Notes: generated by a model not told the origin, from the sequence alone. Shown: positions 1 to 9,335, numbered from the stretch's first letter. The stretch is 64,000 nucleotides of DNA from Paenibacillus tyrphae (GCF_027925525.1 NZ_BSDJ01000035.1:19267-83266), one strand, 5' to 3'. Numbers and translations are program-made.

Positions 1-812
1 TTATCCCATACGTAATAGATCAGAATATCTCCGTCCATATCCGGGAGGCGTTCCTTATTGATTTCGGTCGCAAACTCGTCTTTGTCCTGAGCGGCAGGAC
101 GCTTAAAGCCGATTTTGCTGAGCGCGAGTCCTGCAAACGTATCTTTCATATAAAGCCGGGCTTTCCCCGGAATAAAGCGAACAAGCGATACTTTCGTATG
201 GAGCTTGTCTCCCGCTTTGGCCTTCATATCGGCAATGCGCTTGTCATACTGCTGTAAAAGCTGCTCGCCCTCGGCTTTTTTGTTAACGGCTTCGGCATAG
301 ACGCGGAAATTTTTTTGCCAGTCGGATTGCAGACGTTCCGAGAATACCGTCGGCGCGATGGCGGCGAGCTGCGTGTATACTTTTTCCTGCCGCAGCTTGT
401 TGCCGAGGATCAAATCGGGTTCCAGCTTGGCGATCGCTTCAAGGTTCGGCTGGTTCTCGTCTCCGACGACTTCGACGCCATCCAAATCTTTTTTCAAATG
501 GTCGTACCACGGGTTGCCGGACCACGATTTAACCGCTCCCACCGGTTTAAAGCCAAGAGCAAGCACGGCTTCCGTTCCTTCGTTAGTCAGAACGACGATC
601 CGTTTGGGCTCAGTGGGAACTTTGGAAGAGCCCATCGCGTGGTTGATCGTTAGTTCGGATACGGCTGCCGCAGCCGGCTGCTTTTGAGTCGTATCATTAG
701 TCGGGGCTGAAGTGTTAGCCGTGCCGCAGCCGCTCAACATCGCACCCAAGGCGGTTGCGCAAGCCAAGAGCGCAGCAGCGGATTTCCATTTCGAACGCAA
801 AGATGTAAACAA
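1..812 (-). CDS. Iron-siderophore ABC transporter substrate-binding lipoprotein (3' end outside window)
   Basis: Reading leftward from a TTG at 812-810, the frame stays open for 270 codons and runs off the window. The TTG follows a GAGAGGGG ribosome binding site. The N-terminus has a charged start, a hydrophobic stretch and a lipobox (L-S-G-C), so the protein should be lipidated and anchored outside the membrane. The body has the features of FhuD/FeuA-type periplasmic-binding proteins: a 'PKRIVVLTNEG' first strand and an 'LEPDLILGN' motif. A Fur box and a strong promoter lie just upstream, which supports ferric-siderophore uptake. Family length is about 310 residues, so roughly 40 residues are missing. 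The exact siderophore cannot be told from sequence. Confidence 0.88.
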   Translation of the reverse strand, partial: MFTSLRSKWKSAAALLACATALGAMLSGCGTANTSAPTNDTTQKQPAAAAVSELTINHAMGSSKVPTEPKRIVVLTNEGTEAVLALGFKPVGAVKSWSGNPWYDHLKKDLDGVEVVGDENQPNLEAIAKLEPDLILGNKLRQEKVYTQLAAIAPTVFSERLQSDWQKNFRVYAEAVNKKAEGEQLLQQYDKRIADMKAKAGDKLHTKVSLVRFIPGKARLYMKDTFAGLALSKIGFKRPAAQDKDEFATEINKERLPDMDGDILIYYVWD

Positions 813-837
813 AGATGATACCCCTCTCTTTATAAAT

Positions 838-856
838 GAAAATGATTATCATTATC
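838..856 (-). promoter_or_regulatory. Fur box
   Basis: The 19-mer GAAAATGATTATCATTATC matches the classical Fur consensus GATAATGATAATCATTATC at 17 of 19 positions. It sits between the -10 element (864-869) and the TTG start at 812, so Fur-Fe2+ binding would cover the transcription start of the siderophore-binding lipoprotein gene. Confidence 0.85.
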
Positions 857-863
857 GTGAAAA

Positions 864-892
864 ATTCTACCTTGTTCCCTCCCCCTTGTCAA
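864..892 (-). promoter_or_regulatory. SigA-type promoter of the iron-siderophore lipoprotein gene
   Basis: On the minus strand a perfect TTGACA (892-887) is followed after 17 bases by TAGAAT (869-864). The Fur box begins 8 bases downstream of the -10, a standard repression layout. Confidence 0.75.
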
Positions 893-1010
893 TCTTTTCT
901 TCTACGGTCGTCCGGCGAACCTCAGGGCGGCGCTCCGGTCATAAAAGAGAAAAACCATCCATATATTCTATCAATACCTATTTCATAGAACTATACGGAG
1001 GGATCTCTCA

Positions 1011-2423
1011 ATGAAGCGCAGACCGCAAGCTTATTCGTTCCGCATGATAAGCACCGTTTGGACAGCCATGCTTGGCCTCACGATCCTGTGGCTTACGGTC
1101 TTGACGAACACGGCAGAGGCGGCACCCGGTCATGAAGGAGAGGAAGCTTTATTTACGCAGTTGAAATCGGGCAAACGTATAGCAATCGAAAAAAACTATA
1201 CCCCGGCAGAAAAACCGACGGTGTACTTGACCTTCGACGACGGGCCAAGCAAGCTGACCCCGAAGGTGCTGGATATTTTGCAGGAGGAGGACATTCGGGC
1301 CACCTTCTTCGTGCTGGGCGAGCAGGTGCAGGAACGCCCGAAAATAGCGAAGCGTATCGTAGAGGACGGCCATGCCCTCGGCAATCATACGTATAATCAC
1401 GTTTACCGGGAGCTGTATTCCGATTTTCGCGCATTCTGGGAGCAGGTTCAGAAGACGGAAAATATATTGCTGGAGACATCGGGCGTCAGGCCGCGTTTTA
1501 TCCGTGCTCCGGGCGGAACGTACGGCAATTTTGACGCTTTTTATTTCTATTATTTGGGGCAGGCCGGCTACGAGGTTTACGATTGGAGCATCGACAGCGA
1601 AGATGCGAGGCGTCCCGGGATGACGGCAGACCAGATTTTCCGTACGGTGGAAAAAGGGCCGTTCGGAAACGAGGTTATTGTGCTGATGCACGACGGTTTG
1701 GGACATGAAGAAACGGTAAAAGCGCTTCCGCGAATTATCCGGTTATTTAAAGAAAAAGGCTATGCTTTCGCTTCGCTCGCCCCAGAGGTGAAGCCGGTAC
1801 AGTTTTCCGGCGGGAACCTGAAATGGTCCAGGACGGAAACTCGCGAATCGTTCGATAGCCTGCTAGCTGCTGCGCACGAACATAGGGGACTTTTGGCTCC
1901 AGAGGACATTCCGAGCAAGGCTAATGCTCCGAAAGCGCTGCCCGGCTCGCCCGCAGCCATCGCTTATACGGAAGCCGGTCAAAGGGGAGGGCCGGATCGT
2001 TTGAATGTACATTTGGGTGAACGCACGCTGGCTTTAACGAAGGAGCAGTTCCGTTTTCGGGACGGGAGCTATAGGGTACCTCTGAGATCATTGATCGCAG
2101 CGATGGGCGGAATCGTCGAATGGAACGCCGAGCGCCGGATGGCTGTCGTTCGCTATGGAGCGATTACGGCCGAGTACGATTTGGCCCGGCAGCAGCTGAG
2201 GGTACGGCGTCCGGCAGCCGAATGGGATGCTGAAGCGAAGACACGCATTCACCCGTTTCCTGAAATAGAGCTTGCGAACGGGACGCTGTATGTGCCGCTC
2301 CGTCAAACGCTGGAGCTGCTGGGCGACCGGATGTTGTCCAGCGACGCTCCGCACGAACGGGGGGCTGCGGAGGTGCAGGCGGCAGTCTATGGCGGCTATC
2401 GGATTGGTTGGATGCATAGTTGA
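1011..2423 (+). CDS. Secreted polysaccharide deacetylase with C-terminal copper-amine-oxidase-N-like domain
   Basis: 470 residues with an AGGGAG-type ribosome binding site. A signal peptide (residues 1-37, cleavage near AEA|A) precedes a NodB-homology carbohydrate esterase family 4 domain of about residues 68-265. All five family motifs are visible: TFDDGPS (74-80, metal-binding Asp), GNHTYNH, RAPGG, DWSIDSED and LMHDG. The expected reaction is removal of N-acetyl groups from peptidoglycan or another amino sugar polymer outside the cell. Residues about 330-455 resemble the stalk-like Cu-amine-oxidase N domain common in Paenibacillus secreted proteins (two 'YVPLR.L' type repeats), probably a binding or dimerisation module. 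The substrate is not determined by sequence. Confidence 0.88.
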   Translation: MKRRPQAYSFRMISTVWTAMLGLTILWLTVLTNTAEAAPGHEGEEALFTQLKSGKRIAIEKNYTPAEKPTVYLTFDDGPSKLTPKVLDILQEEDIRATFFVLGEQVQERPKIAKRIVEDGHALGNHTYNHVYRELYSDFRAFWEQVQKTENILLETSGVRPRFIRAPGGTYGNFDAFYFYYLGQAGYEVYDWSIDSEDARRPGMTADQIFRTVEKGPFGNEVIVLMHDGLGHEETVKALPRIIRLFKEKGYAFASLAPEVKPVQFSGGNLKWSRTETRESFDSLLAAAHEHRGLLAPEDIPSKANAPKALPGSPAAIAYTEAGQRGGPDRLNVHLGERTLALTKEQFRFRDGSYRVPLRSLIAAMGGIVEWNAERRMAVVRYGAITAEYDLARQQLRVRRPAAEWDAEAKTRIHPFPEIELANGTLYVPLRQTLELLGDRMLSSDAPHERGAAEVQAAVYGGYRIGWMHS

Positions 2424-2541
2424 CGAACATGTGGAAACCTCTCGCTCGAGTCTAAAAGCTATGAAAACCGGCCATACTGAATGCTAGAATGCAAGACTGG
2501 AAAAGCTTGCATACCATGATTCAGGTCAGGAGGTTTTCAGG

Positions 2542-3516
2542 GTGACAAAATCTATGAATCTGACGGATACGCCTCAGGCGGTGCTCGAACGGATCGTGTA
2601 TCAGGTGGAAAAGGTCATCGTAGGCAAACGGGAGGTCATCGAAAAGCTGCTTGTGGCTCTGCTTTGCGGCGGACATGTGCTGCTGGAAGACGTCCCGGGC
2701 GTAGGCAAAACGATGCTTGTGCGCGCGCTGGCGAGAACGATCGATAGCAGCTTCAAGCGGATTCAATGCACCCCGGATTTGCTGCCGTCCGATCTGACCG
2801 GGGTTTCGGTGTACAACCAACGCAGCGGCGAATTCGAATTCCGTCCGGGGCCTTTGCTTGCCCATATCGTATTGGCCGATGAGCTGAACCGCGCATCGCC
2901 GCGGACGCAAGCCGCCATGCTGGAGGCGATGGAAGAGAAGCGGGTGACGGTCGACGGAACGACCTATCCGCTGCCGGAGCCGTTTTTTATTCTGGCGACG
3001 CAAAATCCCGTCGACTTCGAGGGCACATTCTCACTGCCCGAAGCCCAACTCGACCGGTTTATGGTGAAGCTTCGTCTCGGTTATCCCGACCCGCTTGGCG
3101 AGGTGGAGATGCTGGGCCGCATGGAAGAGCCGTTTCCGCTCGCTCAAATTCGTACGGTCGTCCTTCAGGAGGAATTCGTTTCCCTTCAAAAAGAAGCCCG
3201 CGCCGTTCATGTCGATGATACGATCAAGGAGTACATCGTCCAGCTTGCGACGGCAACCCGCACGCATCCGGACGTATCGCTCGGCGCCAGCCCGCGGGCT
3301 TCGGTCGCATTGATGCGGGCCTCCCAGGCGCAGGCGTTCCTGAAGGGCCGCAGTTATGTTATCCCGGACGACGTAAAGGAGCTGGCCGTTCCCGTACTGG
3401 CGCATCGATTGACGCTAGCGCCGTCTGCGCTGCTGTCCGGCCGTCAGGCGGAAGCTCTTGTCGCTTCGCTCGTCGCCAGCGCGCCGCTGCCGGTCCGACG
3501 GCATGCCGCAGGCTGA
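2542..3516 (+). CDS. MoxR-family AAA+ ATPase
   Basis: 324 residues, GTG start preceded by a perfect AGGAGG at 2528-2533. Walker A GVGKT is at residues 53-57 and Walker B 'LADELNRA' at 111-118, followed by the sensor segment 'FFILATQNP' and a C-terminal lid domain. MoxR ATPases act as chaperones that assemble or activate partner proteins, usually in operons with DUF58 proteins. The next two genes, DUF58 and a TgpA-type transglutaminase, complete the usual MoxR-DUF58-transglutaminase trio. The specific client is unknown. Confidence 0.92.
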   Translation: MTKSMNLTDTPQAVLERIVYQVEKVIVGKREVIEKLLVALLCGGHVLLEDVPGVGKTMLVRALARTIDSSFKRIQCTPDLLPSDLTGVSVYNQRSGEFEFRPGPLLAHIVLADELNRASPRTQAAMLEAMEEKRVTVDGTTYPLPEPFFILATQNPVDFEGTFSLPEAQLDRFMVKLRLGYPDPLGEVEMLGRMEEPFPLAQIRTVVLQEEFVSLQKEARAVHVDDTIKEYIVQLATATRTHPDVSLGASPRASVALMRASQAQAFLKGRSYVIPDDVKELAVPVLAHRLTLAPSALLSGRQAEALVASLVASAPLPVRRHAAG

Positions 3517-3531
3517 GGAAAGGCGGTAAGC

Positions 3532-4794
3532 ATGGGGAGGTTATTGGCGGTCGGATGGATCGGGGGCTGCGGGGCGTTTCTCGGCTGGTGGGCGTTTGGC
3601 TGGGGCGGCCGGACGGCTTGGTTTTTGTTTTATGTCTGGGCTTTTTTCGTTGTTTATCTCGGGTTGTTTCGCGCTGCAGCCGGACGCGGACTGCAGGTAG
3701 AAAGACTGCCTGCCGGGATGGAGGCTATGCCGTCCGCTGACCAATTCGTTTACAACGGGGAACCGGTTACGATGGCCTATCGCTTTTCTGCGGCTTGGCT
3801 GCCGTTGTTCGGAGGGCGGCTACGGGTGGAGGAGCGCTGGGTGCACGAGGGTACCGGCGAGCGGATCGTCCGGCGAGGAACGGCCGAAACCGGCTTCCGG
3901 CGCGCCGCTGTCATGCGCTGTACGGTGCAGGGGCTTGACCGCGGCGTGTATCGGCAGGAGGCGCTGATCGTGAGCGCCGTGGACGCTTTCGGGCTTGTGC
4001 AGGCGAAGCGCGAAAGCGCAGGCAGCGGGCAGCTGTGGGTGCTGCCCGGGGGTTCGGGCACGGCGATGCCGATGCCGGGCGCGGCCCCGGAAGGGGCGCG
4101 TCCGGCTTCCCGGCGGCCGCCGGGTTCGGACCCCGTGCCGCAGGTGAGCGGCACGCGGCCTTACGCGCCAGGGGATCCGCTTCGCCGGATCCATTGGCGC
4201 AGCAGCGCGCGCACGGGCGAGCTGCGCGCGAAAGAGACGGAGCTGCCTGCCGCCGGGCGGCAGCTCATCGTGCTTGACGCGGCCGGAGCCGGACGGAGCG
4301 CGGGAGCCGCCCTGTGGGCGGATCCTGCGCTCGCGGCGGCGGTGGAGGCCGCGGCGGGGCTTGCGCGGCGCGCGCTCGAGCAGGGCGCGCGGGTGCGACT
4401 GGCCGTCAGCGACGGCCAGTCCGGCGCCGCCGAGGCGCAGGGGCGCGGGCGCGACGGCGAGCTGCTGCGGCTGCTCGCGGCAGTGCCGCGCGGCGAGGCG
4501 CGCGCGGACACGTTCGCCGAGCTCGCGCTGCGCGAAGCGCGGCTTGCAGGCGGCGGGGCGCTGACGCTCGTCACCGCCCGCGCCGATGCGCAGCTCGCCG
4601 CGGCTCTGCGTGGACTGCCACGCGGCGCCGCGCGCGTCGTTTACGTGCACGGGCCCGGGGCGGCTTGGCCTGGGCCCTTGCACGCATGGGTACGGCAGCT
4701 CGAAGCGCTCGGCTGCCCGGTCACGATCCTGGCGCCGCATGCGCCCGCTGCTGCGCCGAGAGGGGGTGCCGCCGATGCCGCTATCGGCACCTGA
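3532..4794 (+). CDS. DUF58 domain membrane protein
   Basis: 420 residues starting 15 bases after moxR. Two hydrophobic segments at about residues 5-25 and 28-47 place it in the membrane. The family hallmark 'YAPGDPLRRIHWRSSARTGE' is at residues 211-230, followed by a vWA-like fold with 'QLIVLDAAG'. DUF58 proteins are coupled to MoxR ATPases. The region from about 4090 to 4760 is extremely G+C rich, giving an Ala/Arg-rich C-terminus. The end overlaps the next gene by 20 bases, indicating translational coupling. Confidence 0.85.
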   Translation: MGRLLAVGWIGGCGAFLGWWAFGWGGRTAWFLFYVWAFFVVYLGLFRAAAGRGLQVERLPAGMEAMPSADQFVYNGEPVTMAYRFSAAWLPLFGGRLRVEERWVHEGTGERIVRRGTAETGFRRAAVMRCTVQGLDRGVYRQEALIVSAVDAFGLVQAKRESAGSGQLWVLPGGSGTAMPMPGAAPEGARPASRRPPGSDPVPQVSGTRPYAPGDPLRRIHWRSSARTGELRAKETELPAAGRQLIVLDAAGAGRSAGAALWADPALAAAVEAAAGLARRALEQGARVRLAVSDGQSGAAEAQGRGRDGELLRLLAAVPRGEARADTFAELALREARLAGGGALTLVTARADAQLAAALRGLPRGAARVVYVHGPGAAWPGPLHAWVRQLEALGCPVTILAPHAPAAAPRGGAADAAIGT

Positions 4795-7300
4795 CACCGA
4801 TCCTCGCGCCGCTCAGCCGGCGAAGGATCCTGCATCTCCCGCAGCTGTCGCTTCCGGCTCCCGCGCCGCGTTAGCAGCTTGCGTCCGCGCCTTTCGCGAG
4901 GCGGCGGCTTCCGCCCCCGCCGCAGCCGCCTCGGCAAGCTCCCGCGCCGTGGCAGCGAACCGCGAGGCGCCGCGCCCGCCCGCCACTTGGGCGGGAGATG
5001 CCGTCCTCAGCGTGCTGCTGCTTCTGCTGCTGCTCGAGTGGCTGTATCCGCTGGGCAGACTGTCGGAGCTTACCGAGATATACAGTATCGCTCCATTCGC
5101 AGTTACATTTGCGGCATTTATGCTGTTGGATACGTTCCGCCTACCGGGCCTGGCCGCATGGTCGGCCAAAGCGTTATGGATCGTTGCCGTAACGGCTTGG
5201 ATTCATAACGGACAAACGGTGCCTGCTCCCTCCTGGTGGCTGCAATGGGGCCACGAGCTGGCTGCCGATGCAGCCGAAGGCTTGCAGGGGAAGGTGGCGA
5301 ATTGGGAGCCTGCGACACGGACGCTTTGTTTTATGGCGGGCTGGGCATTTTTTGTGTCCGTCGTGCAATCGTTCGTGTTGGAGCGTCGGCAGCTAATTTG
5401 GTTTCTTGGATTGACACTGGGCTATTTGGCGTTCTTTCAGATGGTGTTGGCCTTGGATATGTTTCACGCCGTGCTGCGCTGCATAGGCTTCGGACTGCTG
5501 CTTCAAGCCATGCTTCAGCCGGGACGGGCGCTCCGCTGGCGGGGAGAAGCGGTCTCCGCCGCTTCCTCCTCCGGGGAACGGATGCGCATCCTTCCCGTAC
5601 TGCTGCTGACCGCTGCCTGCCTTGGCGCCGGACTGTTTGGAGCGACGCTGCATCCGCAGGACATGCGGACACCCGATTGGTCGGGGTATGTCCGGTCGCT
5701 CGAAAACCGCCTCCTGGGCAGCGCTTGGCTGCAGCGGCACGGATGGGCATCCGAAGCGAGAGCCCGAACGGGGTACGGCTCCGACGACGGCAAGCTCGGG
5801 CAGCCTTTGCAGCAGGACGACAGCCTTGCGTTCACGGCGGTTACTTCCAGGCTTACATACTGGCGGGGCGAGGCCAAAAGCTTCTATACCGGCCAAGGCT
5901 GGGCGGCAGTGAATGACCCGCCGGTCGCATTCGTTCCCCATCAGATGGAAAGGCAGGAGGACAGCCGGCCGCGTTCGGCGGCTTATGCCCTCGTCCAGCA
6001 GGAAATCCGTATCGCCTCTCCGAGCTTGAACCGCCAGCTTTTCGCGGGCGGCGAGCTTAAACGGGTAACGTCGATGCAGTCGGTCGAAGGAAAACCGATT
6101 CCGACTGAGTGGGTCTGGAAGCAGGACGCGACAGACCGGTATACGCTCCCGGCCTTAACGGACCCGCTCGTTTCCTACGAAGTCGACGCTTTAGTGCTGA
6201 CCGATCGCACAGCGCCGGCGGCCGATGCGGGGACCGGTTATGCCGAAGACGTGCGGAACCGGTATTTGCAGCTTCCCGCCTCGCTGCCGGACCGGGTCCA
6301 CCGCCTCGCGGAGCAGCTAACTGCGGGCTTGCAGACCCCCTATGCGAAAGCGGAAGCGATCGAGCGTTATTTAAGGGAGCATTATCCCTACAGCTTGGAA
6401 GGGACGCGAGCCGCGGGGGAGAACGAGGACTTCGTCGACCGGTTCCTGTTTGAGCAAAAAACCGGGTATTGCAATCACTTTTCCACCGCGATGGCCGTGC
6501 TGCTCCGCTCCGCCGGGGTACCGGCCCGCTGGGTCAAAGGATTCGCGCCTGGCGAAGCGGTATCCCGGGCGGTCGCCGACGGAGACGAGCGCTACATCGT
6601 CCAAGTGCGCCAAAAGCATGCGCATTCTTGGGTAGAAGCGTATTTTCCATCGGTCGGTTGGGTTCCGTTCGAGCCGACTCCGGGCTTTACCCTTACGGGA
6701 GGAGCTCCCGCTGACGAGACTCCTGCGGCTGCTTCAACCGCCGCTTTGACGGCAAATAACGAAGTGGGCAAGCCGTCGATCGTATCGCAATGGGCTTCAA
6801 CGCTGACAGATTTCGCAAATACCGCACTGAATCGTGTAAAAGCGACGTTATCCGCGGCTGTCGCCTCGGTCGAAGGGGGGATGCACGCCGCAGTGCCCTT
6901 TTTACAGAGCGCGCTTTTCCTCTGGCCGATAGCGCCGCTCCTTGCTGGTGGCTTCCTTATGGCGTTCCTCAGCATGAATCGAGCCCGGCAACGCGGCCCA
7001 ACACAGACCTCCGACTCCCACGGCAGCTTGCGCCGGGCCTCGCTGCACCGCTTTGCCGACCGGCTGTGGCGGCGGCTGCAGCGCTCGTACGGCCGTGCGG
7101 CACCGCAGCAAACGCTGCGCGAATACGTGAATACCCGCCGCTGCCGCAGTGAGACGCAGCGCATGACGCTGTTCCAACTGGCACAGCTGCTTGAAACGGT
7201 ACGCTATGCCGATCCGGATGGCCCGCAGGAGCAGGTCACCCGCCGTATGCTCACGGACGCATGGCGGCGCCTGCGTCAAAGCCGCAGCCTGGAACCGTAG
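4775..7300 (+). CDS. TgpA-like membrane protein with periplasmic-side transglutaminase domain
   Basis: 841 residues from ATG 4775, chosen because GAGAGGGGG lies just upstream and the frame upstream is buried in the DUF58 gene. An Ala/Pro-rich N-terminus is followed by several membrane segments (about residues 70-310), an extracytoplasmic region with a transglutaminase-like core, one more membrane segment (about 710-730) and a cytoplasmic tail resembling DUF4129. Catalytic residues appear as Cys566 in 'GYCNHFSTA' and His617 in 'HAHSWVEAYF'; the third position is Glu633 in 'FEPTPGF'. It is the third gene of the MoxR-DUF58 operon and probably acts on cell-surface proteins or peptidoglycan peptides; the substrate is unknown. 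Confidence 0.85.
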   Translation: MPLSAPDTDPRAAQPAKDPASPAAVASGSRAALAACVRAFREAAASAPAAAASASSRAVAANREAPRPPATWAGDAVLSVLLLLLLLEWLYPLGRLSELTEIYSIAPFAVTFAAFMLLDTFRLPGLAAWSAKALWIVAVTAWIHNGQTVPAPSWWLQWGHELAADAAEGLQGKVANWEPATRTLCFMAGWAFFVSVVQSFVLERRQLIWFLGLTLGYLAFFQMVLALDMFHAVLRCIGFGLLLQAMLQPGRALRWRGEAVSAASSSGERMRILPVLLLTAACLGAGLFGATLHPQDMRTPDWSGYVRSLENRLLGSAWLQRHGWASEARARTGYGSDDGKLGQPLQQDDSLAFTAVTSRLTYWRGEAKSFYTGQGWAAVNDPPVAFVPHQMERQEDSRPRSAAYALVQQEIRIASPSLNRQLFAGGELKRVTSMQSVEGKPIPTEWVWKQDATDRYTLPALTDPLVSYEVDALVLTDRTAPAADAGTGYAEDVRNRYLQLPASLPDRVHRLAEQLTAGLQTPYAKAEAIERYLREHYPYSLEGTRAAGENEDFVDRFLFEQKTGYCNHFSTAMAVLLRSAGVPARWVKGFAPGEAVSRAVADGDERYIVQVRQKHAHSWVEAYFPSVGWVPFEPTPGFTLTGGAPADETPAAASTAALTANNEVGKPSIVSQWASTLTDFANTALNRVKATLSAAVASVEGGMHAAVPFLQSALFLWPIAPLLAGGFLMAFLSMNRARQRGPTQTSDSHGSLRRASLHRFADRLWRRLQRSYGRAAPQQTLREYVNTRRCRSETQRMTLFQLAQLLETVRYADPDGPQEQVTRRMLTDAWRRLRQSRSLEP

Positions 7301-7373
7301 GCGCTCTTCCACGAAGAGCCGCCTTCCGTTCCGGGCTTTTCTCTTCCGTCCTGTCGGTCCGTGCAGCCTCTTC

Positions 7374-7549
7374 TTGTCCACAGCGAGCCCGCGACAACTG
7401 GTGATTATATGCAAACCACTCACAGCTTACCTACAATGCACATCCGAATAAAGGAGTATCGTATCACCCACATCTCCCCAGCGGCCTGCGTCACTGTTTC
7501 GTTTATCCACATATTCCCGGCATCGTATTCGATGCCGCACTTGTCCACA
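7374..7549 (+). promoter_or_regulatory. Three DnaA-box-like 9-mers in the guaA upstream region
   Basis: The 452-base gap between the transglutaminase gene and guaA has no convincing gene. It contains TTGTCCACA (7374-7382), a perfect TTATCCACA (7503-7511) and TTGTCCACA (7541-7549), all on the same strand. A 7-bp hairpin GGCATCG/CGATGCC (7519-7536) sits between the last two. DnaA boxes match TTATCCACA; binding here is inferred, not shown. Confidence 0.45.
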
Positions 7550-7676
7550 TCGCGGGGGCGAACCGAATACGAATACTCCCGGACCGGCTTTCCTTTCCCC
7601 GAAACCCTTTTTTGGGGCTTAATGGAAGAGTTATAACGCTTACATCGGCCCTGTGGCGCGACTTTCCGCTCAGGCA

Positions 7677-7705
7677 TTGCCCTTTGCCGGGCAGAAGTTT
7701 ATAAT
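7677..7705 (+). promoter_or_regulatory. Probable guaA promoter
   Basis: TTGCCC (7677-7682) is followed after 17 bases by a perfect TATAAT (7700-7705). The -35 is weak but the spacing is ideal, and the guaA ribosome binding site is 30 bases downstream. Confidence 0.5.
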
Positions 7706-7752
7706 AAGTTTCATTGAAAACGAACGAAGAAGCCAGGAGGAACTTACTTAAC

Positions 7753-9291
7753 ATGGACAAGCCGAACGAAATCATTGTGGTGCTCGACTTTGGCGGACAG
7801 TACAACCAGCTCATCGCCCGTCGGATTCGCGACTTGGGCGTTTACAGCGAATTGCTCCCTTACAACACCCCGATTGAAAAAATCAGAGCGCTGCAGCCAA
7901 AAGGCATCATCTTCTCGGGAGGCCCTGCCAGCGTGTACGGAGAAGCATCGCCGCTGGTTGACCCGGCCGTGTACGAGCTTGGCGTGCCGATTTTCGGAAT
8001 TTGCTATGGCATGCAACTGATGGCGCATCAATTGCAGGGCAAGGTGGAACGGGCGTCGAAGCGGGAATACGGCAAAGCCGAGGTCGATTTCACCGACGCG
8101 TGCGGATTGGTGCATGGCCTCGATAAAAAACAAACGGTTTGGATGAGCCACAGCGACCTTGTTGTCCAAGCGCCGGAAGGCTTCGTCATTGACGCAAGCA
8201 CCGAGCACGCTCCCGTAGCGGCCATGAGCCATCCGGAGAAAAAAATGTTCGCCGTTCAATTCCATCCGGAAGTGCGTCACTCCGTCTACGGCAATGATAT
8301 CATCCGCAACTTCCTGTATCATATTTGCGGCTGCGAAGGCAAGTGGAGCATGGAGACGTTCATCGAAGATACGATCCGCGACATCCGCAATCAGGTTGGC
8401 GACAAAAAAGTGCTTTGCGCGCTCAGCGGCGGCGTCGATTCGTCCGTCGTGGCGGCACTCATCCATAAAGCGATCGGCGATCAATTGACTTGTATGTTCA
8501 TCGATCACGGTCTGCTGCGCAAAGGCGAAGCGGAAGGTGTCATGGATACGTTTGTCGGCAAATTCGATATGCATGTGGTCAAAATCGACGCGCGCGAACG
8601 GTTCCTCGGCAAGCTCGCAGGCGTGGACGATCCGGAACAAAAACGCAAAATCATCGGCACGGAATTCATCCGCGTCTTTGAAGAAGAATCGGCCAAGCTC
8701 GGCGATTTCGCGTTCCTTGCTCAAGGCACGCTGTACACGGATATTGTAGAAAGCGGCACGGCAACGGCGCAAACGATCAAATCGCACCATAACGTTGGCG
8801 GTTTGCCGGAAGATATGAAGTTCCAGCTCGTGGAGCCGCTCAAAGCGCTGTTCAAGGACGAGGTCCGCAAGGTCGGCGAGGAATGCGGCCTTCCGGCGGC
8901 TATCGTATGGCGCCAGCCGTTCCCGGGTCCGGGACTTGCGATCCGCGTGCTCGGCGAAGTCACGGAGGAGAAGCTGCACATCGTACGCGAATCCGACGCG
9001 ATTCTTCGCGACGAGATCGCCAAAGCCGGTCTTGACCGCGAAATTTGGCAATATTTCACCGCGCTTCCGAATATGAAAAGCGTCGGCGTCATGGGGGACG
9101 AGCGTACGTATTCGTACACCGTCGGCATCCGCGCTGTCACGTCGATCGACGGCATGACCGCCGATTGGGCGCGTATTCCGTGGGACGTGCTGGAAAAAAT
9201 TTCGGTGCGGATCGTCAACGAGGTCGACAACGTCAACCGCATCGTGTACGATGTCACCTCCAAGCCGCCGGCTACCATCGAGTGGGAATAA
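7753..9291 (+). CDS. guaA: GMP synthase (glutamine-hydrolysing)
   Basis: 512 residues from ATG 7753, downstream of AGGAGG at 7735-7740; this gives the normal family length, whereas an upstream TTG at 7714 would place the ribosome binding site inside the gene. The enzyme converts XMP to GMP with ATP and glutamine. The N-terminal class I glutamine amidotransferase has nucleophile Cys84 in 'GICYGMQ' and His171/Glu173 in 'FHPE'. The ATP pyrophosphatase loop SGGVDS is at residues 225-230, and the C-terminal dimerisation domain ends in 'SKPPATIEWE'. It is followed by its own terminator and then by a riboswitch-controlled purine permease. Confidence 0.98.
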   Translation: MDKPNEIIVVLDFGGQYNQLIARRIRDLGVYSELLPYNTPIEKIRALQPKGIIFSGGPASVYGEASPLVDPAVYELGVPIFGICYGMQLMAHQLQGKVERASKREYGKAEVDFTDACGLVHGLDKKQTVWMSHSDLVVQAPEGFVIDASTEHAPVAAMSHPEKKMFAVQFHPEVRHSVYGNDIIRNFLYHICGCEGKWSMETFIEDTIRDIRNQVGDKKVLCALSGGVDSSVVAALIHKAIGDQLTCMFIDHGLLRKGEAEGVMDTFVGKFDMHVVKIDARERFLGKLAGVDDPEQKRKIIGTEFIRVFEEESAKLGDFAFLAQGTLYTDIVESGTATAQTIKSHHNVGGLPEDMKFQLVEPLKALFKDEVRKVGEECGLPAAIVWRQPFPGPGLAIRVLGEVTEEKLHIVRESDAILRDEIAKAGLDREIWQYFTALPNMKSVGVMGDERTYSYTVGIRAVTSIDGMTADWARIPWDVLEKISVRIVNEVDNVNRIVYDVTSKPPATIEWE

Positions 9292-9297
9292 TCGGAA

Positions 9298-9335
9298 AGC
9301 CCGTTTTCTTCGAACGAAGAGGACGGGCTTTTTTT
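9298..9335 (+). terminator. Rho-independent terminator of guaA
   Basis: Stem AGCCCGT (9298-9304) pairs with ACGGGCT (9323-9329), followed by a run of seven T. It starts 7 bases after the guaA stop codon. Confidence 0.9.

Noticed and set aside
4586..4775. Longer N-terminus for the transglutaminase protein
   Set aside because: The upstream 63 codons lie inside the DUF58 gene and lack a ribosome binding site; ATG 4775 has GAGAGGGGG in place.
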